In this document: positions 5,944-15,200 of the stretch, piece by piece
Position numbering within the stretch: position 1 is the first letter of the stretch
How the letters are laid out: each line of letters begins with the position of its first letter
NCBI GenBank assembly: GCA_025997675.1
Contig: BNUX01000057.1
Location: 1 to 19,468, forward strand
Direction: 5' to 3'
DNA: 19,468 bases
DNA from: Spirochaetia bacterium
GTDB lineage: Bacteria; Spirochaetota; Spirochaetia; Treponematales; Breznakiellaceae
Made by a program: the position numbers and the translations under genes
The notes under the pieces: model-generated
Databases searched by the model: none
What the model was told of the DNA's origin: nothing
Seen by the model: the letters and a program-made list of their open reading frames with translations, nothing else

Positions 5944-8265
5944 GTGTTAAATAAGCATAATCGGACCGAAGAAGACATAAAACGTCTCTTTATAACCCCA
6001 AATTTGGAAGCAAAGTGGGATAAAGAGCAGATTTGGATGGAATACTTCTTCACCGATGGCCGGGTTATCTTGCGGGGTGACCGGACAGATCGGGCCGAAG
6101 GGAAAAAGGCCGATTATGTCCTGTTTTATCGTAAACGAAGCAGCTACCTTCCCTTAGCCGTTGTGGAAGCCAAGGACAACAAGCACTCGGTAAACGATGG
6201 GATGCAACAGGCCATTGAATACGCCGAAATCCTTGATGTTCCTTTTGCCTATAGCTCCAATGGTGATGCCTTTGTAGAGCATGATATGGCTGCCGGGAAA
6301 GAGCGGCAACTGCGGCTGGGGGACTTTCCCAGCCCTGATGAACTCTGGCAACGATATACCGGAGGAAAACAGTATACCCCCCAGCAGGAAAGCCTCATCA
6401 CCCAGCCATATTACTACGCCCAAGGTGAAAAGATACCCCGATACTACCAGCGGGTAGCCATTAACCGGACGGTCGATGCCATAGCCAGAGGGCAGAATCG
6501 TATTCTCTTGGTAATGGCTACAGGAACCGGCAAAACCTATACCGCCTTCCAGATAATTCACCGCTTGTGGAAATCCGGGAACCGGAAAAAGATACTCTAT
6601 CTTGCGGATCGAAATATCCTGATTGACCAAACGATGATTCAGGACTTTAAACCCTTTGAGAAAGTAATGACCAAAATCGAAGGGCGAAAAATGGATAGCT
6701 CCTACGAAATATACATGTCCCTCTATCATCAACTGGCGGGGGATGAAGGGGATGAGCCGTTCCGTGAATTCCAACCCGGTTTTTTTGACCTGATTATTGT
6801 GGACGAGTGCCACCGGGGCAGTGCCAGGGATGAAAGCCGCTGGCGGCGGATTCTGGAATACTTTAGCGGAGCCGTTCAAATTGGTATGACCGCAACACCA
6901 AAAGAAACAAAGGACATTTCCAACATTGATTACTTTGGCGAACCGCTGTATACCTACAGCTTGAAACAAGGCATTGATGATGGCTTCCTTGCGCCTTTCA
7001 AGGTTGTCCGGGTGGGAATCAACAAAGACCTTGAAGGGTACCGGCCTGAAAAGGGAAAAACCGATATTTACGGGAACATTATTGAAGACCGGGAATATAA
7101 TGTTACCGATTATGATAAAAACCTTGTTATAGATGAACGGACACAAGAAGTTGCCCGTAAGATTACGCAATTCCTGAAAACCCATGATCGTATGTCCAAG
7201 ACGATAGTTTTCTGTATCGATCAGGAACACGCTTCCCGTATGAGAAAAGCCTTGGTAAATGAAAACGCCGACCTATTTGCGGAGGACAGCCGATATATTG
7301 TGCGGATTACCTCTGATGACGATGTTGGCAAAAAACAGCTTGAAAACTTTATTGACAAGAATGAGAAATACCCGGTAATCGTTACCACCTCTGAACTCAT
7401 GTCAACGGGGGTAGACTGCAAGACCTGTAAGCTCATTGTCCTTGATAAAGAAATAACCAGTCCTATTGAATTCAAGCAGATTATTGGCCGGGGAACACGG
7501 CTTGAACCGGCTTACGATAAAATGTATTTCACCATTATGGATTTTAGGGGTGTTTGTCGGCAATTCGCCAATGATGATTTCTGGGTAAATCCCGAACAGG
7601 ATGAAGAATTTGGCGAAGAAAAAGATCCCTATGAATACCCGGATGATAACCATACAGGTGAACGGGAAGTCCATGACGATACGGAAGCTCATGCAAAGAT
7701 TTATATTGACGGCGTGAGCATCGAGATTATTTCAGAACGTGTTCAGTATTATGATGTGAACGGAAAGTTAATCACCGAAAGTATTACCGATTACTCAAAG
7801 AAAAACATTCTCCGTGAATACGCTACCCTCGATAAATTCCTTAAAACCTGGAATAACGATATACGAAAACAGGCCATTATTGATGAATTAAAAGAAAAGG
7901 GGGTACTGCTTGAAGCTCTGCGTGATTGTGCAGCAAGCAGTGGCGCTGGTAATAAAGACATAGATGACTTTGACCTTATCTGTCATATTGCCTTTGATAA
8001 GAAGCCATTGACCAAACTTGAGCGGATTAATGAGGTTAAAAAACGGGATTATCTATCTAAGTACGAAGGGGTGTGCCGTGAAATCATAGCCGCCTTGCTG
8101 GATAAATATGCTGATGAAGGTATTAAGGATTTGGAAGATACCGATATTCTTGAAGTATCGCCTTTCAATAAAATTGGGGCTCTGAAAATTGTTAAAGCAT
8201 TCGGCGGTGAAGACGGCTACTACAAAGCATTGAAAGACTTACAGGATGCTATCTATGCGGCATAA
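5944..8265 (+). CDS. hsdR: Type I restriction enzyme R subunit (HsdR)
   Basis: A 773-residue HsdR, the DNA-translocating and cleaving subunit of a type I restriction complex. The N-terminal nuclease shows PD-(D/E)XK residues D57 and E75-A-K77 (ADYVLFYR...VVEAKD). The SF2 translocase follows, with Walker A ATGTGKT (192-198), DECH (287-290), MTATP (315-319), a motif V segment STGVDC and motif VI QIIGRGTR (512-519). The last ~170 residues resemble the EcoEI R C-terminal domain that docks on the methylase. All catalytic motifs are intact. The frame begins with GTG at 5944, 7 bases after AGGG. It is the first gene of a five-gene operon, 9 bases ahead of hsdM. The length and C-terminal type suggest the EcoAI/EcoEI (IB) family; that subtype is inferred. 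Confidence 0.95.
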   Translation: MLNKHNRTEEDIKRLFITPNLEAKWDKEQIWMEYFFTDGRVILRGDRTDRAEGKKADYVLFYRKRSSYLPLAVVEAKDNKHSVNDGMQQAIEYAEILDVPFAYSSNGDAFVEHDMAAGKERQLRLGDFPSPDELWQRYTGGKQYTPQQESLITQPYYYAQGEKIPRYYQRVAINRTVDAIARGQNRILLVMATGTGKTYTAFQIIHRLWKSGNRKKILYLADRNILIDQTMIQDFKPFEKVMTKIEGRKMDSSYEIYMSLYHQLAGDEGDEPFREFQPGFFDLIIVDECHRGSARDESRWRRILEYFSGAVQIGMTATPKETKDISNIDYFGEPLYTYSLKQGIDDGFLAPFKVVRVGINKDLEGYRPEKGKTDIYGNIIEDREYNVTDYDKNLVIDERTQEVARKITQFLKTHDRMSKTIVFCIDQEHASRMRKALVNENADLFAEDSRYIVRITSDDDVGKKQLENFIDKNEKYPVIVTTSELMSTGVDCKTCKLIVLDKEITSPIEFKQIIGRGTRLEPAYDKMYFTIMDFRGVCRQFANDDFWVNPEQDEEFGEEKDPYEYPDDNHTGEREVHDDTEAHAKIYIDGVSIEIISERVQYYDVNGKLITESITDYSKKNILREYATLDKFLKTWNNDIRKQAIIDELKEKGVLLEALRDCAASSGAGNKDIDDFDLICHIAFDKKPLTKLERINEVKKRDYLSKYEGVCREIIAALLDKYADEGIKDLEDTDILEVSPFNKIGALKIVKAFGGEDGYYKALKDLQDAIYAA

Positions 8266-8274
8266 GGGTAAAAC

Positions 8275-9741
8275 ATGGGTGTAAATAATCTCGTCAAACG
8301 TTTACAAGACATAATGAGAAATGATGCCGGAATTAACGGCGATGCCCAGCGGATTGAGCAAATGGGCTGGCTTCTTTTTCTCAAGATGTACGATTACAAG
8401 GAAGAACACTGGGAACTCCATGACAAAAAATACAAGTCCATAATCCCGGAAAAGTATCGCTGGCGAAATTGGGCGGTTGATAACAAAGATGGCAAAGCGC
8501 TTACCGGGGATGCCCTTCTTGATTTTATCAATAACAAGGTTTTCCCCAAATTAAAAAATCTTGAAATAGACGAAACAACGGCGAAGAATCAGGCTTTGGT
8601 CCGGGCCGCTTTTGAAGATAATAATAACTACATGAAGGACGGCGTTCTGTTACGGCAGCTTGTAAACGCCATTGATGAAATTCAGTTTGAAGATTACGAA
8701 GAACGCCATGTATTCGGCGATATTTACGAAACAATCCTCCGCAGCCTGCAAAGCGCCGGAAACGCCGGGGAGTTCTATACACCCAGGGCGGTAACGGATT
8801 TTATGGCTCAAATGTTAGCTCCAAAATTGGGTGAAAAGATTGCTGACTTTGCCTGTGGCACCGGCGGCTTTCTAACCTCTGCGTTAAAGCTTCTTGAAAC
8901 ACAGGTTTCCAATACTGCTCAACGGAAACAGTATGTTGCTTCGGTGTATGGTATTGAAAAGAAAGCGTTACCCTATTTGCTCTGTATTACCAATCTCCTG
9001 CTCCACGACATTGACAGCCCCGATGTGTTTCACGGCAACTCCCTTGAAAAGAATGTCCGGGATTATAAAGAAACCGACAAGTTTGATGTTATCCTGATGA
9101 ATCCTCCTTACGGCGGCAGCGAGAAGGATTCTATAAAGATAAACTTCCCCGCAGAACTTCGCTCAAGTGAAACGGCTGACCTTTTTATGTCGGTTATTAT
9201 GTACCGGCTTAAACAAGGCGGCAGGGCGGCGGTCATTATTCCCGATGGCTTTCTGTTTGGAATCGATAATGCCAAGACCGCCATAAAAGAAAAACTCTTT
9301 AAGGAATTCAATGTTCATACCATAGTCCGTATGCCCCACAGCGTTTTTGCGCCCTATACTTCAATTACAACCAATATCATTTTCTTTGATAAAACTGAAC
9401 CTACAAAAGAAACGTGGTTTTACCGGCTTGATATTCCCGAAGGATACAAACATTTTTCTAAAACCAAACCCATGAAGCTGGAACATTTTGCCCCGGTGAT
9501 ACGCTGGTGGGACAGGCGTAAAGAGATAAACGAAGATGGTTTTGATAAAGCGAAGAAGTATAAGGTTAAGGAACTTGTTGAAAAGCAATACAACATAGAC
9601 CTTTGCGGTTATCCTCATGAGGAAGAAGAAATCTTGCCGCCCAGAGAATTAATCGCCCATTATCAGGAAAAGCGGACAGAGTATAACGCTGAAATTGATA
9701 AAATCCTGAAGGAAATCACAAAAATATTGGGGAAAGGCTGA
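8275..9741 (+). CDS. hsdM: Type I modification methylase M subunit (HsdM)
   Basis: A 488-residue adenine-N6 methyltransferase. Residues ~5-140 form the helical HsdM N-terminal domain. The methylase core carries the S-adenosylmethionine motif ADFACGTGGFL (190-200) and the catalytic NPPY (276-279). The YTPRAVTDFMAQML segment before motif I is typical of HsdM. It methylates the host DNA at the sequence chosen by HsdS and forms the M2S core to which HsdR binds. The ATG is 9 bases after hsdR, and the stop codon shares its A with the start of the rhuM-like gene. Length and motifs are complete, so modification should be active. Confidence 0.96.
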   Translation: MGVNNLVKRLQDIMRNDAGINGDAQRIEQMGWLLFLKMYDYKEEHWELHDKKYKSIIPEKYRWRNWAVDNKDGKALTGDALLDFINNKVFPKLKNLEIDETTAKNQALVRAAFEDNNNYMKDGVLLRQLVNAIDEIQFEDYEERHVFGDIYETILRSLQSAGNAGEFYTPRAVTDFMAQMLAPKLGEKIADFACGTGGFLTSALKLLETQVSNTAQRKQYVASVYGIEKKALPYLLCITNLLLHDIDSPDVFHGNSLEKNVRDYKETDKFDVILMNPPYGGSEKDSIKINFPAELRSSETADLFMSVIMYRLKQGGRAAVIIPDGFLFGIDNAKTAIKEKLFKEFNVHTIVRMPHSVFAPYTSITTNIIFFDKTEPTKETWFYRLDIPEGYKHFSKTKPMKLEHFAPVIRWWDRRKEINEDGFDKAKKYKVKELVEKQYNIDLCGYPHEEEEILPPRELIAHYQEKRTEYNAEIDKILKEITKILGKG

Positions 9742-10808
9742 TGGCTAAGACAAGGGGAAATAAGAAAAAACAGGAAATAACCATACGCAGTTCGGCGGCT
9801 GAATACCTTACCTTCGTTGCGGCAACGGGAGATAGCGAACAAAGTTTTGAAATGCGTTACGAGGATGAAAATATCTGGCTGACACAGAAGATGCTTTCGG
9901 TGCTGTATGACGTGAGTGTTCAGAATATAGGACAGCACATTAAGAAAATCCTTGAGGACGGTGAATTGTCCCATGAGGCAACTATAAAGAAATTCTTTAT
10001 AGTTCAAAATGAGGGGGATAGACAGGTTACACGCAATGTTGACCACTATAACCTGCAAATGATTATCGCCGTGGGATTTAAGGTAAACAATGAACGGGCC
10101 GTACAGTTCCGCAAATGGGCGGGGCAAATTGTAAAAGATTACACCATACAAGGGTGGACAATGGATGTTGACCGCTTAAAAAAAGGTCATCTATTTACAA
10201 ACGAGTATTTTGAACGTCAGCTTCAACATATCCGTGAAATACGCCTGTCGGAGCGCAAGTTCTACCAAAAAGTGACGGATATATACGCAACCGCATTTGA
10301 CTATGATAAAGACGCAAAAACGACAAGTGAATTCTTTAAGCTGGTGCAAAATAAACTGCATTATGCGGTTCACCGGCATACTGCCGCAGAACTCATTGTT
10401 GAAAGGGCGGATGCTGAAAAGGAATTTATGGGGCTTACAACATGGGAAACGGCGCCCACCGGCAAGATAATTAAGGCAGATGTTGTAATCGCAAAAAATT
10501 ACCTGAACGAACAGGAAATGAACTATCTTGAGCGCATTGTTTCCGTTTATCTGGATTTTGCGGAACTACAAGCCGAACGAAAAATTCCTATGTCAATGGA
10601 AGATTGGGCCAAGCGGCTTGACGGATTTTTAGAATTCAACGGCAACGAAATTTTAACCGATGCAGGACACATATCGCACGAGCAGGCAAAACTTCACGCA
10701 GAGACCGAATATGAAAAGTACCGCATTGTGCAGGACCGGCTGTTCATGTCTGACTTTGACAGGTTGCTGGAACAACTAGCCGATAATCAAGAGGGCAAAA
10801 GCGAATGA
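9741..10808 (+). CDS. RhuM-family protein
   Basis: A 355-residue protein of the 'virulence protein RhuM' family. Hallmarks visible are FEMRYEDENIWLTQKMLSVLYDVS near the N-terminus (a possible helix-turn-helix), VQNEGDRQVTRNVDHYNLQMIIAVGFKVN, the FRKWA segment, and a C-terminal block PMSMEDWAKRLDGFLEFNGNEIL ending in EYEKYRIVQDRLFMSDFDR. RhuM proteins are often found inside type I restriction operons, but their biochemical role there is not established. This one overlaps hsdM by 1 base and hsdS by 4 bases (ATGA), so it is translated in step with both. It might modulate restriction or bind DNA; nothing in the sequence shows an enzyme active site. The name comes from a Salmonella pathogenicity-island gene and does not imply virulence here. 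Confidence 0.9.
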   Translation: MAKTRGNKKKQEITIRSSAAEYLTFVAATGDSEQSFEMRYEDENIWLTQKMLSVLYDVSVQNIGQHIKKILEDGELSHEATIKKFFIVQNEGDRQVTRNVDHYNLQMIIAVGFKVNNERAVQFRKWAGQIVKDYTIQGWTMDVDRLKKGHLFTNEYFERQLQHIREIRLSERKFYQKVTDIYATAFDYDKDAKTTSEFFKLVQNKLHYAVHRHTAAELIVERADAEKEFMGLTTWETAPTGKIIKADVVIAKNYLNEQEMNYLERIVSVYLDFAELQAERKIPMSMEDWAKRLDGFLEFNGNEILTDAGHISHEQAKLHAETEYEKYRIVQDRLFMSDFDRLLEQLADNQEGKSE

Positions 10809-12247
10809 CCGCTCAGCAGCTTAAAAGCTCCATACTGCAAATGGCGGTAGAGGGGAAACTTGTTCCACAGGATGCAAAAGACGAACCCGCTTCTGTTTTG
10901 CTGGAGAAGATACGGGCGGAGAAGAAGCGGCTGGTAAAGGAAGGAAAGATACGGCAGGAGAAACCGTTACCGCCAATAAATGAAGATGAAGTGCCGTTTG
11001 ATTTACCGAAGGGGTGGGAGTGGGGGCGTTTGGGAGAGATTTTCAATTTACAATCAGGAAAGTTTATTTCGGCTTCAGAAATATTTTCAGATCAATTTCC
11101 TAATAGCTACCCATGTTTTGGTGGTAATGACCTGCGTGGCTATGTTGAAAAATATAATCGTGATGGTGATTATCCAATCATCGGCCGTCAGGGTGCTTTA
11201 TGTGGCAATTTGAATTTTGCACGTGGGAAATTTTATGCGACTGAACATGCTGTAGTTGTTGAAACTTTTGCAAATACTGATCCAATATGGGCATTTTATT
11301 TTCTTGAATCAGCAAATCTAAATCAATATGCGACAGCTACAGCACAACCCGGTTTAGCCGTTGGGAAAATAAACGAAGTCTTATTGCCACTCCCACCACT
11401 TTCCGAACAAAAACGCATTGTCGCTAAAATTGAAGAATTGATACCGTTTGTTGAAGCCTATGATAAAGCGGAACAGAAGCTTAGTGCGCTTAATGTGAAT
11501 TTTCCAGAGTTGCTTAAAAAGGCTGTGCTGCAGGATGCGGTTCAGGGGAAGTTGGTTCCGCAAGACCCCAAGGATGAGTCGGCGAGTGTTTTGCTGGAGC
11601 GCATACGGGCGGAGAAGAAACGGCTGGTGAAGGAAGGGAAGATACGGCAGGACAAGCCATTGCCGCCAATAAATGAAGACGAAGTGCCGTTTGATTTGCC
11701 GAAGGAGTGGGTGTGGGTTAGATTGGGGGAAATTTGTTCTTATATTCAGCGTGGAAAATCCCCAAATTATTCGTTGATAAAAAAATATCCTGTCATCGCT
11801 CAAAAATGTATACAATGGGAAGGGTTTAGTATCGAGAAGGCTCAATTCATAGATCCAAAATCTATTAAATCATATTCAGATGATCGATTTTTACAGGAAA
11901 ATGATTTGCTCTGGAATTCAACGGGGCTTGGTACATTAGGAAGAATAGCAATATATTATAAGAACCTCAATCCTTATGAATTAGCCGTTGCAGATAGTCA
12001 TGTTACAGTTATTCGACATATAAATAATTTGACAAATGCCTTGTATTTATGCTACTATTTTTCTAATCCAACAGTACAATCAATTATTGAGGATTTATCT
12101 GATGGTTCAACAAAACAAAAAGAATTGTCAACAAGTACAATAACTAATTACCTTGTACCTTTTCCTCCACTTGCCGAGCAAAAACGAATTGTAGCGAAAA
12201 TTGATGAATTGTTGCAATGGACTAATATGTTGGAAGGATATAAATAA
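10805..12247 (+). CDS. hsdS: Type I specificity subunit (HsdS)
   Basis: A 480-residue specificity subunit with two target-recognition domains (TRDs), about residues 72-200 and 303-455. Each is preceded by the same basic helical segment: LVPQD...ASVLLE-IRAEKKRLVKEGKIRQ-KPLPPINEDEVPFDLPK, at about residues 19-71 and 250-302. Each ends in PPL-EQKRIVAKI-EL, at about 197-212 and again near the C-terminus. The TRDs choose the two halves of a bipartite target and the helical segments set the spacing and bind two HsdM subunits. The target cannot be read from sequence. The TRDs are strikingly more AT-rich than the flanking helical segments, as expected for domains exchanged by recombination. It overlaps the rhuM-like stop by ATGA, and the STAND NTPase begins on the base after its own stop. 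Confidence 0.95.
   Translation: MTAQQLKSSILQMAVEGKLVPQDAKDEPASVLLEKIRAEKKRLVKEGKIRQEKPLPPINEDEVPFDLPKGWEWGRLGEIFNLQSGKFISASEIFSDQFPNSYPCFGGNDLRGYVEKYNRDGDYPIIGRQGALCGNLNFARGKFYATEHAVVVETFANTDPIWAFYFLESANLNQYATATAQPGLAVGKINEVLLPLPPLSEQKRIVAKIEELIPFVEAYDKAEQKLSALNVNFPELLKKAVLQDAVQGKLVPQDPKDESASVLLERIRAEKKRLVKEGKIRQDKPLPPINEDEVPFDLPKEWVWVRLGEICSYIQRGKSPNYSLIKKYPVIAQKCIQWEGFSIEKAQFIDPKSIKSYSDDRFLQENDLLWNSTGLGTLGRIAIYYKNLNPYELAVADSHVTVIRHINNLTNALYLCYYFSNPTVQSIIEDLSDGSTKQKELSTSTITNYLVPFPPLAEQKRIVAKIDELLQWTNMLEGYK
10862..11040 (+). repeat. HsdS internal direct repeat, first copy
   Basis: This stretch encodes the first helical spacer of HsdS and is repeated at 11555-11733, 693 bases downstream, with highly similar DNA that includes several exact 17-base runs such as GAAGTGCCGTTTGATTT. 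As 693 is a multiple of three, recombination between the copies would delete TRD1 and leave an in-frame half-length HsdS. Confidence 0.85.
11555..11733 (+). repeat. HsdS internal direct repeat, second copy
   Basis: Second copy of the helical-spacer coding sequence, ahead of TRD2. Most differences from the first copy are silent, so the two have either been kept alike by gene conversion or duplicated recently, while the TRDs between and after them differ completely. Confidence 0.85.
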
Positions 12248-15200
12248 ATGGTTCCCGGTGGCATTGCGGATAAATCAGGTAACACCTATGAAGCTAAATG
12301 TGCTGCCAGGTATCTTCTGGATGTAATACAAGGGCAACTTCTGTGGTTAAAATATGAGACGATAGATGCCGCAGATCATGGTGTCGATTTTTCAGTATTT
12401 GACGGTGCCATTACGACCTATTATCAGGTTAAAAGAAAAGCACCAAATGGAAACTGGACGGCAAAAAAACTTATCGCTGAAGGTATTATTGATACCTTTT
12501 TTAATAAGGCAAAAGATTCTGACAAGATACAATGCCGTTTAATTACTCAAAGTGATACAAGTAATTTTAGCGGTATTGTAGAGAATGCAAGATTATCTAA
12601 TAATATAACTGATTTCAAAAACTCATTAAATGAAAAACAAAAAATTGAATATGAAGAAGTTTTTTCTGATACTGAACCAGAAATTCCTCAATTAGATAAA
12701 ACAGAAACTAGAGCGCATATAATCAAAGAGCAAAAAGAGATATACTTTGTATTCAATATATTAAAAAAATTGTATGTAATTTTTTGGCCGGAAGAAAGTA
12801 TTGATGATGATCTAAAAATCATTTCTAGCCTCCTTTTCGTTCAGTCCGATTATCCAATTTTCCCAATACTGAGAGACATTTTGGATAAAAACTATAACAA
12901 AAAAATTACTACAGAATCAATCCGTTCAATAATTAACGATACTTCTAGTCTTCAAATTAAAGATTGGCTTCTTGATGCGACACTTCCACAAAGAATAAAT
13001 GAAATGACAGATTCTTATATTTCGTCATATTCGCCATTCGGTTTTGATGGTTCAATTATTCATCGTCATCAAACAGATGAATTGTATTCTGAAGTTACAA
13101 AGGATTCATATTCTGGATTGACGCTTCTTACTGGTTCTGCCGGCTCAGGGAAATCAGGAGTTGTTCGCCAGCTCATTGAAAAGTTACGATCAGAAAATAT
13201 TCCTTGTTTATCATTCCGAATTGACCAACTTATTGATATTAAAACGGAAGAAGAATTAGGAAAGGTTATAACAAATATAGATAAAAGTCCTATAACAGTT
13301 TTAAAAGGTATATATCCAGACAGGTCATCAGTTGTAATTATTGATCAAGTTGACGCAATAAGTGAAGTATCCGGTAGAAAAGGACTCTTAAAAGAAATAA
13401 TTATAAGAATGGTGCAAAAAGCTATATTCTACAGAACCATAAAAATAATATTGGTTTGCAGAACATTTGATCTTGAAAATGACCCAAGATTACGTATGCT
13501 GGAGGATGACCATAAAGCGCTCAAAATGTCAGTTCCTTTTCTGACCTGGAATGATGATATAGCGCCCTTATTGAAAGAAAAAGGTATTGATACTTCAAGC
13601 TACAATGAAGTACAGAGAAAACTTCTATGTGTACCAATCAATTTAAGTATATTTCTTAGGCTCGAAGATAGGAAATCTATATATTCTACCCGAAAGGAGC
13701 TTTTTGAAAAACTTATTGACGAGAAATCAAAAATATTTAGAAAACAAAATTTCAATTTTGAAATGATTGAAGTATTATCTGAAATAAGTCAGTGGATGAG
13801 TGAACATCAAGAACTGGAAGTCCCTATAGAATGTTTGGATAAATATAGTAGTTCTATTGATATTTTAGCATCTGAAGGTTTACTTGTTAAGACGAAAACA
13901 CGCCTCCATTATTTTCATGAAAGTTTTTTTGATTACATCTATGCTAGATCATTTATTAACCAAAAAATGTCAATTCATTCATTATTGCTTTCAGATGAAC
14001 AATTCTTATTTAGAAGGACACAAGTAAGACAAATTTTAGAACACATGCGGCAATCGGATATTAAAAGATATCTGACTGAATTGCCACAAATTCTTATCAG
14101 AAGAAATATCCGTTATCATATAAAATTAGCCGTTTGTCAATGGTTATCTACTGTTGAAGATCCTCGATTAGAAGAATTCAATATTATTTTAAAACTTGAC
14201 CGTCGTCAGGATGTATTCAATAATTTGGTTGCTTCAACCTTCTTTTCTACTGATAACTGGTTTCCCTTTTTACTCTCGCAAAATTGGTATATAAATGAAC
14301 TAGATAAACATTTGAAAAGACGTTCTGAGCATATCATATACTGGCTTATGTATCATATGCGTTTATCTCCTGATGATATATTTACAATGATAAAGAATTG
14401 GCATGAAAATAATGATGAACATGCTTTGGTTATAATCAATAACATGAAAGGTCTAGCAATTCGTACAAAACCAACTGATAATAGTATTTACCTGTTGGTT
14501 ACTGATTTATTAGAGAATTTTACCCATATATTTTATAATAATGGCGGTCCTGACTTGGTAATAGAAATCATTAATAATAGTGGCATAGAGCGTATAAATG
14601 AATCAGTACTACTTTTAGAAAAAACCATAAAAAAGTGGATGGTACTGTATCCAGAAAACATTCCATTTGAAAGTAATTCTGTTAAAATTTTTCAAAATAC
14701 ACATGAAATTCACGAAATAATACAGCGTCAGCCATTGATTTTTATTAATGGAACCATTGATTGCTTTATAGATTCTGTTAAAAAAGCTGTTGCTGACACA
14801 AAGATAGGAAAACCTCATTATGATTTATTTAATAGGCATGAATCTGATTACCCCTATGGTTTTGAGGAATTTGTATTCCTTTTTAGGGACGCATTAATTA
14901 AAGATAGTGATATAAATAAAAATGAAGTAATTAAAATCATTTCAAGATTTGATCCTAAAATACATGAAACATTTATGTATTTAATACTTGAGGTTATTGC
15001 GTCCCTACCGGAGGAAATGAACGAGGAATTATTATCTTTAATAAATATCGATACTATTTTTAAGGCTGGCCTAGATGGTGCCGAATGGTTATCGTTTGCA
15101 AATGCTTATAAAGCATGTTGCCCCTATTTATCCAATGAAACCAAGGAAATAATCGAAGATAAAATCCTTAATTATTATCCTGAATTAGAACGGATAAAAA

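Noticed and set aside
6154..7230. A long minus-strand frame (358 codons) inside hsdR, and other long antisense frames in hsdM, the rhuM-like gene and hsdS
   Set aside because: The plus-strand genes carry complete family motifs across the same bases. The antisense translations lack ribosome sites and recognisable domains, and come from codon bias.
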